From Tabrizicola aquatica (lineage in GTDB: Bacteria > Pseudomonadota > Alphaproteobacteria > Rhodobacterales > Rhodobacteraceae), in assembly GCF_002900975.1 (NCBI RefSeq), contig NZ_PJON01000002.1, positions 186,001 to 250,000 of the forward strand: a stretch of DNA of 64,000 nucleotides, read 5' to 3'. A model generated the notes under the pieces. The model saw only the letters and a list, made by a program, of their open reading frames with translations. It searched no databases and was not told where the DNA came from. The stretch's first letter is position 1. The number at the start of each line of letters is the position of its first letter. The position numbers and the translations under genes were made by a program. This document shows positions 51,211 to 60,493 of the stretch, piece by piece.

Positions 51211-51756
51211 TTAGCCCTTGGTCAGCGCCCGAAGGCGGTCAGAGTAATCGTCGTCGCCCGTCGCCTCGCCCCCCGGGGCGATGACGGCGTCGGCGGGGAT
51301 TTCGTCCAGCGACAGGATGGTGCCGCCGTGATCGGCGGCGAAGGCCTGGGCGTCGGCAAGATCGGCGAAAGGGGCCAGTTCCGGCGCGCCCATGCCGCCC
51401 GGACGGTTCCCGCCGACGACGTAATGCGCGGTGGTGGCGTCGATCCAGTTGGTTGCACCCGGGTCTTCCCAGGTCGCGCCGTCCGCGCCCATGTCACTGA
51501 CATAGATCGCCAGCACCTTGTGGCTTTGTTCCGGCAGCCGCAGGTAGGCGACGGTATCGCTGACCTGACTGAAGAACAGCGGCGCGCCGGGCAGCCCCTC
51601 CAAGTGGACCTGACCCTTGGGGCCTTCATGCTCCAACAGGTTCATCTGGCAGAAATGGCCCAGTGTTTCGGGCGTCAGGGCGACGGGATCGGTGTTCTGG
51701 GCCAGGTCTTCCTGACAGGCGGCCAAGGCGAGGGCGAAGATCAGCGCGCGTTTCAT
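51211..51756 (-). CDS. nosL: NosL, copper chaperone lipoprotein
   Basis: Outer-membrane-facing lipoprotein delivering Cu(I) for NosZ maturation. 181 aa. MKRALIFALALAAC is a lipoprotein signal with Cys14. GHFCQMNLLEHEGPKGQVHL supplies the Cys-x-Met copper site, and FFSQVSDTVAYLRLPEQSH and NWIDATTAHYVVGGNRPGGM are NosL-typical. It overlaps the nosY stop by 4 nt. The C-terminus is acidic. Confidence 0.93.
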   Translation of the reverse strand: MKRALIFALALAACQEDLAQNTDPVALTPETLGHFCQMNLLEHEGPKGQVHLEGLPGAPLFFSQVSDTVAYLRLPEQSHKVLAIYVSDMGADGATWEDPGATNWIDATTAHYVVGGNRPGGMGAPELAPFADLADAQAFAADHGGTILSLDEIPADAVIAPGGEATGDDDYSDRLRALTKG

Positions 51757-52574
51757 GGGATGACCTTTCGGAATGCGGCGGCGGCAAGGGCAAGCGCGGC
51801 AAGCGGCCAGAGGAGGACCGAGGTGAGCGAGTGCCACAGCGGAATCGCGTCGGCGGCCCCGCCGACCCCGGCGGCGGCGGCGGTGGCCCCGCTGGCGGTC
51901 AGGTTGAACAGGCGGAAGGCGTCGGCGGGGTTGGCAAGCAGCGCGATGGGGAAGGCGTCGGTGGTGAACCAGCCGCCGCCATCGGCAACGATCGCGGTCA
52001 GCAGGGCAAGGTCGTAAAGGACGACAAGGCCAAGCCAAAGGCCGATGGCCAGGCCCGCCGCGCCCGAGGGACGGCGGGACAGCGACGAGAGCGCATAGCC
52101 CGCGCCCAGGAAGGTCGCGCCCAGAAGGACCGAGGACCAGGACAGGCGAACCAGCGCGGGCAGACCGGCAAGCGAGGATTCATCCGTGGCAATGGCGACG
52201 GCGGCGGCAAGCCCGTGGCCAAGCAGGACGGCGAGGGTCAGGATGGCAAGGTGGGCGAGAAGTTTGCCCAGCAGGATCTGCCACCTTGCAATGGGATAGG
52301 TGAGGAGGAGCGAGAGGGTCCCACGCTCGGTTTCGCCGGCGATGGCGTCGAAGCTCATCAGCAAGGCGAGAAGCGGGATCAGGTAGACCGACAGCGAGGT
52401 CAGCGAGGCGACGGTGACGGACAGGCGGTCGACGCCAAGCCCGCCGGTGGGGGCAGAGCCGGCAAGGGAGAGGACGAGGGAAAAGACCGCCATGAGGATC
52501 AGCGCGATGGCGACCCAACGGTTGCGCAGGGCGATGCGGAATTCGGTCCTTGCGGTGGAGAGGATGCGGATCAT
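51753..52574 (-). CDS. nosY: NosY, ABC transporter permease
   Basis: Membrane partner of the NosF ATPase in the NosDFY complex that helps build the CuZ centre. 273 aa, six hydrophobic segments (WVAIALILMAVFSLVLSLA, LTSLSVYLIPLLALLMSFD, AHLAILTLAVLLGHGLAAAV, SSVLLGATFLGAGYALSSL, GLWLGLVVLYDLALLTAIV, LLWPLAALALAAAAF). ABC-2 motif FDAIAGETERGTLSLLLTYP. ATG 52574 lies in the nosF stop (ATGA); a Met 4 codons upstream is less likely. Confidence 0.93.
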   Translation of the reverse strand: MIRILSTARTEFRIALRNRWVAIALILMAVFSLVLSLAGSAPTGGLGVDRLSVTVASLTSLSVYLIPLLALLMSFDAIAGETERGTLSLLLTYPIARWQILLGKLLAHLAILTLAVLLGHGLAAAVAIATDESSLAGLPALVRLSWSSVLLGATFLGAGYALSSLSRRPSGAAGLAIGLWLGLVVLYDLALLTAIVADGGGWFTTDAFPIALLANPADAFRLFNLTASGATAAAAGVGGAADAIPLWHSLTSVLLWPLAALALAAAAFRKVIP

Positions 52575-53467
52575 TGCGCGGCCCACTGGCTGAAATGGGA
52601 ATACAGGTCTTCCAGGCTGGGGGGCAGGACCTCCAGGTCGGCGACCTTGTCGCCAAGGTCGGCGATGCGGCCCAGGGTTTCCAGCTTTTGCGATTGCGGG
52701 CAGGTCAGGTGCAGCGCGCCGCCGACCATGATCGCACCGGGCAGGGCGCGGGCGATGTCGGGGGCATAGCCGTTGCGGGCGGTGACATGCAGCATGACCG
52801 GCAGGTCGGCCCGACGGCGAAGGTCGGGGAGAGAGCCTTCGGCCACCAGTCGCCCCTTGGACAGGATGACGATGCGGTCGGTGCGGGCTTCAACCTCGGT
52901 CAGCGCGTGGGACGACAGAAGGATCGAGGCGCCGTGGGCGGCAAGGTCGTCGAGAAGGGTATAGAACTCACGCCGGGAGACGGGGTCGAGGCCGGAGGTG
53001 GGTTCGTCCAGGACCAGAAGGCGGGGGTGGCCGATCAGGGCCTGGGCCAGGCCGACACGCTGGCGCATGCCCTTGGAATAGGTGCCGATGCGGCGGCGGG
53101 CGGCTTGGGCGAGGCCGACCTTTTCCAGCAGGGGCATGGCAAGGGCCGGGCTTTCGCCGCGCAGGGCGAGGTAGTGCCTGATCTGCTCCAGCCCCGTCAG
53201 CGCCGGGTGGAAGGCGGCGTTTTCCGGCAGATAGGCCACGGCGCGGCGGGCGGCGGCCGAGCCGGGGGCGGCGTCGCAGATGGTGACCGCGCCGCTGGTG
53301 GCAGGGATCAGGCCGAGGATGATCTTCATCAGCGTGGACTTGCCCGCGCCGTTGTGGCCCAGAAGCGCCACACGCTCGCCAGGGGCGACGGACAGGCTGA
53401 CGCCGGTCAGCGCCGCAACCTCGCCGAAGCGTTTAGTGAGAGTCGAGATCGTCAGGGTCGATGTCAT
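52571..53467 (-). CDS. nosF: NosF, ABC transporter ATP-binding protein
   Basis: Cytoplasmic ATPase of NosDFY. 298 aa. Walker A LLGHNGAGKSTLMK, signature YSKGMRQRVGLAQAL, Walker B RLLVLDEPTSGLDP, switch His in ILLSSHALTEVE. YLPENAAFHPALTGLEQIRH is the Q-loop region typical of NosF. ATG 53467 begins MTSTLTISTLTKRFG and overlaps nosD by 35 nt, a larger overlap than the 4-nt ones elsewhere; a shorter start with less overlap would cut into the first strand. Confidence 0.93.
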   Translation of the reverse strand: MTSTLTISTLTKRFGEVAALTGVSLSVAPGERVALLGHNGAGKSTLMKIILGLIPATSGAVTICDAAPGSAAARRAVAYLPENAAFHPALTGLEQIRHYLALRGESPALAMPLLEKVGLAQAARRRIGTYSKGMRQRVGLAQALIGHPRLLVLDEPTSGLDPVSRREFYTLLDDLAAHGASILLSSHALTEVEARTDRIVILSKGRLVAEGSLPDLRRRADLPVMLHVTARNGYAPDIARALPGAIMVGGALHLTCPQSQKLETLGRIADLGDKVADLEVLPPSLEDLYSHFSQWAAQ

Positions 53468-54755
53468 CGAATTGGCCTTTGGTCCAGCGTCCGGCGACTT
53501 CGGCCTCATAGGCGGCGATGTCGGCGGGGACGGGAATGGTAAGGGGCTGCATCAGCGGGTGGCTGTCGGTCACGCCACCCGGCAGGATCGCCGGGAACGA
53601 GGACTGCGACCAGCGCACCAGTTGCACGGCGGGCGAGCCGGTCAGCAGGGCGGCGGCGGGTTGGGACCAGAGGATGTGGTCCATCAGGTCATTGGGGCGG
53701 TAGACCCCGTCAGCGATGCCGTCGCCGTTCAGGTCGAAGGCGGGGTGGTCGGACCAGAAGTTGCCGCGCCCCTCGAAGCTCCACTCCATGAAGCGGGTGC
53801 CGACGTATTTCACCTGCTCCTGGTTGCCCAGGAAAGCGTTGCCGGTCAGCATGTTACGCTCGGACCCGGCGGTGAAGTGGATACCGATGCCGCAGCCTTC
53901 GAAGCGGTTGTTGGCGATCAGGTTCTTGTGGGCGTTGTAAATGAAGAGGCACTTCTTCGTGCCGCCGCGCACCAGGTTTCCCGCCACATCCGCCCCGTTG
54001 GCGAAGTTAAGCATCACCCCATGCTCGCGGTCGCCAAGCGAGAGGTTGTCGGTCACCACCACCCGGTCGCTGAACATGATCGCAAACCCAAGGTGGTTGC
54101 CGATCGAGATGTTGCCCGAGACGGTGGAGTCGTGGGTGTACATGTAGTGGACCGCAAAGCGCAGGTCGCGGAAGAGGTTGTTGCGGTAGGTGCCCTTCTT
54201 GGACGCGTTCGAGAAGATGCCGTCGCGGCCCCAGCGGACCTGGTTGCCCTCGACCACGGTGCCGGGGCTGTTCCAGACGTAGATGCCATTGCCGCGTTCG
54301 TTCATCCGGGGGTTCTGGCGACCCTCGATCACGTTGTCTTTCACAAGCGTATCCAGCCCGCCATGCACGTCGATCCCGTGCATGTTGTCGGTCAACCGGT
54401 TGCCCGTGATCTGCGCGTGGTCGGCGCCTTTCACGATCTTGATGCCGGAATCCAGGTCCTGGTTTGCAGTGCCCGATCCGGTGACATGCAACCCGGTCAG
54501 CACCACATCGTCGGCGGTCACGGTAATGACGGTGCCCTGGCCCTGCCCATCCACGGTGGCAAGGCCATCGCCTTGCAGGGTCAGGGTCCGGTCGATGGTG
54601 ACGGGGCCCAGATAGGCCCCGTCGGAAAGGACCAGCACATCGCCGGGGGCAGCCCCGGCGATGGCTGCGGCAAGCGTGCCCACGCCCGGCACGACATGCA
54701 CCTCTTCCGCCAGAAGCGGGGAGGAGAGCAGCATGAAAAGGGCGAAGGCACGCAT
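53433..54755 (-). CDS. nosD: NosD, periplasmic copper-site assembly protein
   Basis: Right-handed beta-helix protein that works with NosFY and NosL to assemble CuZ in apo-NosZ. 440 aa. Signal peptide MRAFALFMLLSSPLLA. Repeated CASH-type turns: HAQITGNRLTDNMHGIDVHG, DNVIEGRQNPRMNERGNGIY, GVMLNFANGADVAGN, and GIGIHFTAGSERNML. GRGNFWSDHPAFDLNGDGIA is a NosD hallmark. ATG 54755 is 4 nt after the nosZ stop; the frame upstream is antisense-like GC reading. Confidence 0.95.
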   Translation of the reverse strand: MRAFALFMLLSSPLLAEEVHVVPGVGTLAAAIAGAAPGDVLVLSDGAYLGPVTIDRTLTLQGDGLATVDGQGQGTVITVTADDVVLTGLHVTGSGTANQDLDSGIKIVKGADHAQITGNRLTDNMHGIDVHGGLDTLVKDNVIEGRQNPRMNERGNGIYVWNSPGTVVEGNQVRWGRDGIFSNASKKGTYRNNLFRDLRFAVHYMYTHDSTVSGNISIGNHLGFAIMFSDRVVVTDNLSLGDREHGVMLNFANGADVAGNLVRGGTKKCLFIYNAHKNLIANNRFEGCGIGIHFTAGSERNMLTGNAFLGNQEQVKYVGTRFMEWSFEGRGNFWSDHPAFDLNGDGIADGVYRPNDLMDHILWSQPAAALLTGSPAVQLVRWSQSSFPAILPGGVTDSHPLMQPLTIPVPADIAAYEAEVAGRWTKGQFDDIDPDDLDSH

Positions 54756-54759
54756 CCCC

Positions 54760-56709
54760 TTATGCCCCTGCGGGTTCCACGAACATCCGGCCGCGCATCT
54801 CCATGTGGAGGGCGTGGCAGAACCACTGGCAGTAGTACCAGTAGACCCCGGCGTTCGCGGCAGTGAAGGTGACCGAGGTGGTCGCCTGCGGCGCGACTTC
54901 CATCGCGACGCCATGGTTGCCCATGGTGAAGCCGTGGGTCAGGTCGTCGATGTCATCCAGGTTGGTGACGATCACCGTGACCTCATCGCCTTCCTTGACG
55001 GTAAAGGTCTCCAGGCTGAACGAGGGTGCCTGGCTGGTCATGTAGACGCGGACCTTCTTCGGGTCATCCTTGTCGCGGATCACCTGGTCCTGCCAGTCGT
55101 CCAGATCTACCCCGTCCGCCACCGCCTGCGCGCGGGTTTCGGCCCACATCGGATCGTCCCGCTTCCACGCCGAAAGCGGGTTCAGCTTCGATGCCGCGAC
55201 GGCGATGGCATCGTGCGGTTCGGCAAAGGTCGGGCCGTCATGGACGATGACCATCTTGTCGCCGGAAATGTCGATCAGCTGATCGTTTTCCGGCTTCAGG
55301 GGGCCGACGTTCAGGAAGCGGTCCTTCGAGAACTTGCAGAGGCAGACCAGCCAGTTGTTTTCCGCCTCGGACGTTTCGCCCTGCACGGTCTTGAGGTGGC
55401 CGGGCTGGTAATGCACGTCGATCTTGTCCTTGATCGGGTCCACAGCCTCGCCGGCATAGGCCTTGATCGCGTCCTCGATGTTCCACTTGACGACCTGGCT
55501 GTCCAGGAACAGCGAGGTATAGGCGTTGCCGCGTCCGTCAAAGGCGGTGTGCAGCGGGCCAAGGCCAAGCTCGGGTTCCGCCACCACGACGCTGCGCGGG
55601 TCCGCGTCGCTGTCGAACAGGGTGTCGAACTTGGTCACGTCCAGCACGGTGACGGTGGGCGAAAGCTTGCCGCCGATGCAGAGGTGCTTCTTGTCCGGCG
55701 CCATGTTGCAGCCGTGCGGGTTGTTGGCGATCGGCACATAGCGGGTGAACTGGCTTTTCGCGTCCTTCCGGCCGTCCAGGATACGAACGCCGTTCAGCTC
55801 TTGCCCCTCACCCGCCGCGACGGCGGCTTCGATGGCGGCGATGTTGAAGATCACCACATGGTCCATCTCGGCCGCGGTCATGTCGGACAGGGTCATCCCC
55901 ATTTCCGAGTTGTACGAGGTCGAGAAGGCCCACTTGCCTTCGTAATCCGCGTCGCAGTTGTCCAGGTTGCCCGAGACGATCACCTGCCACGCGGGTAGCA
56001 TCGCCTCGGCATCGACGGCGGTGAAGATGTTCACATAGGTCGACACGTCCTGCATCGTGGTGCCGTCGTTGACCAGCGGTGCCTCATCCTCGCCGTTGCA
56101 GAAGACGTATTTGGTGTTGGGCGCCTTCTGCGGCCGCATCCCGTGAATCGCCTTGGCGTTCGGGATTTCCAGGATGGCGTCGCACTTCATGACGTCAGCG
56201 CGGACCCGAGCGACGCGGGTATTCGCCTTGTCGTTCATGAACAGGTACTTGCCGTCATATTTGCCGTCGGTGAACGACATGTGGACGTGGTGCAAATCGC
56301 CGTTGTCGTGGATCTTCTTGCCGTTGGCGGCGAGGTGCTTCTTCGTCTTGTCGGTCATCGTGCGCTGGTGGACGCGCAGCGATTCATTGGTCTGGCCCCA
56401 GCCGGTGGCCGAGCAGCGGTTGAACACCGGGACGCGCATCAACTCGCGCATGGAGGGGATGCCAAGGATGCGCATCTCGCCGGTCTGGCCCGAGGACCAG
56501 AAGCCGTAATGCGTGTCCAACTGGCCGGGCGGGACGGCGCCGTCGCCTGCGGCGAGGGCGGCGGTGCTGCCCAGCGCCAGTGCGCCGATGCCCGCGCTGG
56601 TGCCAAGGGCCAGGCGGCCCCCGCCGATGGCGCCGGCCAGGGCGGCGCCGCCGGCCGTGGCCCCCAGAAGGCCGCGGCGTGAGATCCCCGAGGTGGGTCG
56701 TTCAGACAT
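54760..56709 (-). CDS. nosZ: Nitrous oxide reductase, clade I
   Basis: Reduces N2O to N2 in the periplasm, the last step of denitrification. 649 aa. Tat signal [19 protein letters not shown] marks clade I. CuZ ligands begin with His140-His141 in [13 protein letters not shown]. The CuA domain has Cys627, Trp629, Cys631, His635 and Met638 in [12 protein letters not shown], with His592 ([11 protein letters not shown]) 35 residues upstream as in known structures. All expected copper ligands that I checked are present. It follows nosR after a 12-nt gap and is the functional core of the cluster. Confidence 0.97.
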   Translation of the reverse strand: MSERPTSGISRRGLLGATAGGAALAGAIGGGRLALGTSAGIGALALGSTAALAAGDGAVPPGQLDTHYGFWSSGQTGEMRILGIPSMRELMRVPVFNRCSATGWGQTNESLRVHQRTMTDKTKKHLAANGKKIHDNGDLHHVHMSFTDGKYDGKYLFMNDKANTRVARVRADVMKCDAILEIPNAKAIHGMRPQKAPNTKYVFCNGEDEAPLVNDGTTMQDVSTYVNIFTAVDAEAMLPAWQVIVSGNLDNCDADYEGKWAFSTSYNSEMGMTLSDMTAAEMDHVVIFNIAAIEAAVAAGEGQELNGVRILDGRKDAKSQFTRYVPIANNPHGCNMAPDKKHLCIGGKLSPTVTVLDVTKFDTLFDSDADPRSVVVAEPELGLGPLHTAFDGRGNAYTSLFLDSQVVKWNIEDAIKAYAGEAVDPIKDKIDVHYQPGHLKTVQGETSEAENNWLVCLCKFSKDRFLNVGPLKPENDQLIDISGDKMVIVHDGPTFAEPHDAIAVAASKLNPLSAWKRDDPMWAETRAQAVADGVDLDDWQDQVIRDKDDPKKVRVYMTSQAPSFSLETFTVKEGDEVTVIVTNLDDIDDLTHGFTMGNHGVAMEVAPQATTSVTFTAANAGVYWYYCQWFCHALHMEMRGRMFVEPAGA

Positions 56710-56721
56710 GATCTGTCCCTT

Positions 56722-58899
56722 TCATTCAGCTGGTTGGGGTTGTTGGTGGTTGGGGTGGCCCTTCAGATCGCGGACCGGCGAGGCGGCGACAGCTTCGCGC
56801 CGCTTCAATTTCTTGATGACCACGGGGCATTTGGTCGTGGACTGGTACAGCACCTGGCAATGCAGGCAGTTGATGCACTCGTTCGGGTTGATCTCGCCCG
56901 TCGGGTGGATCGACTGCACCGGGCATTCGTTGGCGCAGGTCTGGCAGGGGTTGCCGCATTCGCGGTAGCGCTTCAGCCAGTCGAACATGCGGATGCGGGC
57001 GGGAATGGCGAGACCGGCACCCAGAGGGCAGAGATAGCGGCAGTAGAACCGCTCGACGAACAGGCCAGCGACCAGAAGCGCCACGGCATAGGCGACGAAG
57101 GGCCAGGCGCGGACGAATTTCAGGATGATGGCGGTCTTGAAGGGCTCGACCTCGGCCAGGCGCTCGGCTTGTTCGATGCTGACCAGGCTGGCACCGAAAA
57201 GCCCCAGGAAGATCATGTACTTGATCGGCCAAAGGCGTTCATGCAGGCCCCAGGGCAGGGTCCATTGCGGGATGCCAAGCTTGCGGGCGATCTGGTTGGT
57301 CAGCTCTTGCAGCGCGCCGAAGGGGCAGAGCCAGCCGCAATAGGCGCCCCGGCCCCAGAAGATCAGCGCGGCGGCGACGGAGAACCACAGGATGAAGGTC
57401 AGCGGGTCCAGCAGGAACGCCTGCCAGGAAAAGCCCGAGGTCAGCGCGCCGAACAGCGCCATCAGGTTGACGACGGAAAGCTGCGCGTTGGCGTACCAGC
57501 CCAGGAACACCAGCGTCACGGTCAGAAAGCCCATGCGGAACCAGTAGAACCGACGCTCGTTCCGCACGGCGAAGTGCTGGAAGAAGAACACCAGCGTCAG
57601 AACGGCCAGCATCGCGGCGGTGATCGCGATTTCCAGCTGCTTGTCGGCCCAGATGCGCTTCCACAGCACCTGATGCGCCTCGGTTTCCTCTTGCGCGGCG
57701 ACGGCCTCGGCCGGGGCGGTTTCCTGCGGGGCGGCGGCTGGGATCGGGCGGAGGTATTGTGGCGGCAGTTGGTAGCCCAGATCGAAGGTGGTAAAGACCT
57801 TCTCGATCGGCCCGACCTCGCGCTGGACCAGAAGTTGCAGGCGGAAGGGTTTGGTCGGGTCAAAGCCCACGTCGGCGGGGATTTTGAACAGATCGGTCTC
57901 GGCAAAGTCCGGCGCGCCCTCGGCCGCCACAGCACCAAGCCGCTTGTGCATCTTGTCTCGGAAGCGGACCGAGACGTCGTCCTGGATCAGCACGATCCGG
58001 TCGAAGATCCCGCCGCGCACATAGCCCGAGCCCTTGAAGCTGTAGATCCCGCGGCCGACGACGACGATGGCATGTTCGCCCGGTTCCAGCCAGGTGGTCA
58101 GGTTCGCGGCCTCACCCTCGCCCAGGATCGCGCGGGCGATGGCGGGGTGCGAGACGAGGGCGATCTGCATCTCGATGAAGGTGGTCTCGGGTGCCTCGGT
58201 CAGGGCGCGGGCGGTGGCACGTTCGTCGCCAAGCGCGGCGAAGGCGGCGTTGACCTGGCCCACGTCCAGGGACAGGCGGCGCAGGGTGCCGTCGCCTTCC
58301 AGCGTCATCCAGTCGGGGGCAGCGGGGGCATCGGGGTTCAACTCGAACGCGGGGCCAGCGGCGGCGGTGGCCTGGCTTAGCCCGCCCAGGCCCATGGCGC
58401 GGGCCACCTTCAACCCGGCGCGCACGATTGAATCGTCGATGACCATGACGGTCACGGTCGCGCCCGAGATGATGTCCACATCATGCCCGGTTCCGCCCGA
58501 CTGCGCCTCGGCCACCAGATCCAGGCCGACGTAGGCCTGCACCAGGGCGTCGACCTTGGCCTGGGGGATGCCGATCAGCACGATGGGTTCAGAGTGCTTG
58601 ACCAGCTTCAGACCGATGATCCGCGCATCCTTGTCCACGGCGACGAGCGTGTGGATCGGCTTGCCGGAATAGCCGGTGGTGGACACGAAATCCGAGGTGA
58701 TGAAGGCCCAACCGACCGTCTCGCCGCCCTTCAGGACGGGCGCGACGGCGTGGGTGGCGTCCAGCGGGCCATAGCTTTCGGCACCGGGCACCAGGTCGCT
58801 GGCGGGAACCTCGGCCAGGTAGGTGGTCAGCACCGGCTCGGCCAGAGCGGGCAGACCAACCAACGACAGCAGAACGACAAGAAGGCGCAGTAGGGTCAT
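56722..58899 (-). CDS. nosR: NosR, membrane flavo-iron-sulfur electron donor
   Basis: Passes electrons from the quinol side to NosZ and is needed for its maturation. 725 aa. After signal MTLLRLLVVLLSLVGLPALA comes a periplasmic FMN domain with SGAT at 145-148 (Thr148, expected covalent FMN site). About six membrane helices follow, with CGWLCPFG and CRYLCPLG motifs, then a cytoplasmic two-cluster ferredoxin end (CGNPCQTCANECP; CINCLHCQVLYQSTTKCP). ATG 58899 overlaps the nosC stop (ATGA). Confidence 0.95.
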   Translation of the reverse strand: MTLLRLLVVLLSLVGLPALAEPVLTTYLAEVPASDLVPGAESYGPLDATHAVAPVLKGGETVGWAFITSDFVSTTGYSGKPIHTLVAVDKDARIIGLKLVKHSEPIVLIGIPQAKVDALVQAYVGLDLVAEAQSGGTGHDVDIISGATVTVMVIDDSIVRAGLKVARAMGLGGLSQATAAAGPAFELNPDAPAAPDWMTLEGDGTLRRLSLDVGQVNAAFAALGDERATARALTEAPETTFIEMQIALVSHPAIARAILGEGEAANLTTWLEPGEHAIVVVGRGIYSFKGSGYVRGGIFDRIVLIQDDVSVRFRDKMHKRLGAVAAEGAPDFAETDLFKIPADVGFDPTKPFRLQLLVQREVGPIEKVFTTFDLGYQLPPQYLRPIPAAAPQETAPAEAVAAQEETEAHQVLWKRIWADKQLEIAITAAMLAVLTLVFFFQHFAVRNERRFYWFRMGFLTVTLVFLGWYANAQLSVVNLMALFGALTSGFSWQAFLLDPLTFILWFSVAAALIFWGRGAYCGWLCPFGALQELTNQIARKLGIPQWTLPWGLHERLWPIKYMIFLGLFGASLVSIEQAERLAEVEPFKTAIILKFVRAWPFVAYAVALLVAGLFVERFYCRYLCPLGAGLAIPARIRMFDWLKRYRECGNPCQTCANECPVQSIHPTGEINPNECINCLHCQVLYQSTTKCPVVIKKLKRREAVAASPVRDLKGHPNHQQPQPAE

Positions 58900-59270
58900 T
58901 TGGCATCAATCCGAAGGGCCAGCGCGGCCGGGGGGCCACGTGGAGCGGGGAAGAGCAGCGGCATCGGCACCGGAACCACCGCCGCCACCTGCATCCGCCC
59001 CGCCGGGACAAGGCGCGAGACGAAGAGGGGCTGCGGCAGCGCCGGGTCGACGGCGCCGGCGGTCGGCATCATGCAGTCGGGGCAGGTCCGGCAGTCAGCC
59101 GCCGGATCAACCGGCTCGCCATCCGCGCCGATCCAGACGGTCTCGGCCGCGCCGTTGGCACAGAGGACCAGCATCATGCCGCCCACCGCACTGCGGGCAG
59201 CCCCCGGCCCGGCCAGCACAAGGGCCAGGGCAAGCAGCAGGCAAAGGAAGGGGGCGGACAGCCGTTTCAT
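58896..59270 (-). CDS. nosC: NosC-like protein (DUF2946-type, CxxCxxC-like)
   Basis: 124 aa, first gene of the nos operon, as nosC is in Paracoccus. Hydrophobic N-terminus FLCLLLALALVLAGPGAARS, a possible signal peptide, then VLCANGAAETVWIGADGEPV and the cysteine pattern CRTCPDCM (Cys-x2-Cys-x2-Cys-Met). Function unknown; metal (copper) binding or an envelope redox role is inference from the Cys/Met motif and context. The stop overlaps the nosR ATG. The FNR-type box lies just upstream, and the Shine-Dalgarno (AGGGG, 3 nt before ATG) is poorly spaced. Confidence 0.75.
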   Translation of the reverse strand: MKRLSAPFLCLLLALALVLAGPGAARSAVGGMMLVLCANGAAETVWIGADGEPVDPAADCRTCPDCMMPTAGAVDPALPQPLFVSRLVPAGRMQVAAVVPVPMPLLFPAPRGPPAALALRIDAK

Positions 59271-59304
59271 GGCCCCTGAATGGCCCAGGTGCGGCGCGCA
59301 TTCC

Positions 59305-59318
59305 TTGACAAAGATCAA
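59305..59318 (-). promoter_or_regulatory. FNR/NNR box upstream of nosC
   Basis: TTGAC-AAAG-ATCAA fits the Crp/Fnr-family consensus TTGAY-N4-RTCAA exactly. Its centre (59311.5) is about 41 bp before the A of the nosC ATG at 59270. It should bind an FNR- or NNR-type activator under low oxygen or NO and drive nosCRZDFYLX. Confidence 0.8.
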
Positions 59319-59464
59319 ACTGAATGAGATGCGGCGGAAGCGCGGCCGGTTGCGCCGACCTTCAAACGCCAGTTCATTGCAGTTTTCTTGGGGTTTTCCA
59401 CCGAAAATGCGGCCCTCTGCCGCAATTCTGGGTCTGGAAAAAATCTTGGGCTTCCCTGGTACAA

Positions 59465-59478
59465 TTGACAATTGTCGT
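59465..59478. promoter_or_regulatory. Palindrome upstream of the Crp/Fnr regulator gene
   Basis: TTGACAATTGTCGT contains the perfect palindrome GACAATTGTC (59467-59476). The left half equals an FNR half-site (TTGAC), the right half does not (GTCGT instead of GTCAA). It lies 45-55 nt before ATG 59521 and could be an autoregulatory site. Confidence 0.4.
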
Positions 59479-59520
59479 TTATTAACCTGATCAAATTCAG
59501 CCACCGGAGGACAGCATTTC

Positions 59521-60354
59521 ATGCGTGAGGAAGACCTTTCCGAAGTCCGCAACCTGCCCTTGTTCCGCAACATGCGGGCGGCGAATTTCCAGACGCTGAT
59601 GCAGGGCGCATATTCCCAACGCTTTCCTGGGCGGCTGGAATTGATCCAGCAGGGCCAGCGCGCGGATTTCCTGCATGTGGTCGTGGAAGGCAGCGTCGAG
59701 TTGTATGCGGACTGGCAGGGGGCAAGCACGACCATGGCCGTGGTTCGCCCGGTGGGCACGTTCATCCTGGCAGCCTGCATCCGCGATCTGCCCTATCTCA
59801 TGTCGGCCCGAACCCTTGAACCCGCTCGGGTGCTTCTTGTTCCCGCGTCGGACTTGCGCGCCACCTTTCGCGAGGACCCGGAGTTCGCCGTGTCGATCGT
59901 GGGCGAGTTGGCCGGCGCCTTCCGGTCGATGGCGCGGCACGCCAAGAACCTGAAGCTGCGCAATTCGCGTGAGCGGATCATCGGCTATCTTCTGGAACAG
60001 TCCGAGATGTCGGGCGGGGCGGATCAGTTCGTCCTGCAGGTCGAGAAACGGCTGGTCGCCTCGTATCTGGGCATGACGGCCGAGAACTTCTCGCGCGCGT
60101 TGCGGACGCTGGAGGGCGAGGGCATCCACATGAAGGGCCAGACGGTCACGATCATCGACCGCGCGGCGCTGATGCGGGCCTGTCCGCCCGATATCCTGAT
60201 CGACGGACCCGACCCCGAACCGATGAGCGGCGGTGTCAGCCTGCCCGGCCCGGAACTGCCTGGAAGCCGGCAGGAACGACGCAGCGCAGCCGGTCAGGGC
60301 GGGGTCGGGCAACAGTTCCGTGACCCGAATGAAACACGGCCCGGAAGGACTTGA
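59521..60354 (+). CDS. Crp/Fnr-family regulator (Dnr/NnrR-like)
   Basis: 277 aa. N-terminal cyclic-nucleotide-binding-like beta roll (LPLFRNMRAANFQTLMQGAY ... RLELIQQGQRADFLHVVVEG), long dimer helix (residues ~115-150), and helix-turn-helix VEKRLVASYLGMTAENFSRA with Glu188, Ser191, Arg192, the E--SR code of FNR-type sites. The N-terminal Cys cluster of FNR is absent, so it is not an oxygen-sensing Fe-S protein; NO/haem sensing is possible. A ~55-residue polar C-terminal tail is unusual. GGAGGA 11 nt upstream supports ATG 59521. Divergent from nos, its likely target. Confidence 0.83.
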   Translation: MREEDLSEVRNLPLFRNMRAANFQTLMQGAYSQRFPGRLELIQQGQRADFLHVVVEGSVELYADWQGASTTMAVVRPVGTFILAACIRDLPYLMSARTLEPARVLLVPASDLRATFREDPEFAVSIVGELAGAFRSMARHAKNLKLRNSRERIIGYLLEQSEMSGGADQFVLQVEKRLVASYLGMTAENFSRALRTLEGEGIHMKGQTVTIIDRAALMRACPPDILIDGPDPEPMSGGVSLPGPELPGSRQERRSAAGQGGVGQQFRDPNETRPGRT

Positions 60355-60372
60355 ATCGCCTGACGATTAGCC

Positions 60373-60386
60373 TTGATTAGGATCAG
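60373..60386 (+). promoter_or_regulatory. Near-consensus FNR/NNR box upstream of the mrp operon
   Basis: TTGAT-TAGG-ATCAG matches TTGAT-N4-ATCAA at 9 of 10 fixed positions. It lies 108-121 nt before ATG 60494 and just after the stop of the Crp/Fnr gene. Flanking GCCTGA/TCAGGC (60358-60363, 60383-60388) could also form a stem. Confidence 0.55.
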
Positions 60387-60493
60387 GCTATCCCGGCGCA
60401 ATGCTGACATGACCGAACCGCGCGACGGCGCGGTAACGGCCGTGCTGCATGCATTTTGCACGGGCCAGATCAGGGAAAGGGTCACAACCGCGC

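Noticed and set aside
59491-59503. A further FNR box at ATTAACCTGATCAA upstream of the Crp/Fnr gene
   Set aside because: Only the right half-site (ATCAA) fits; the left half matches poorly.
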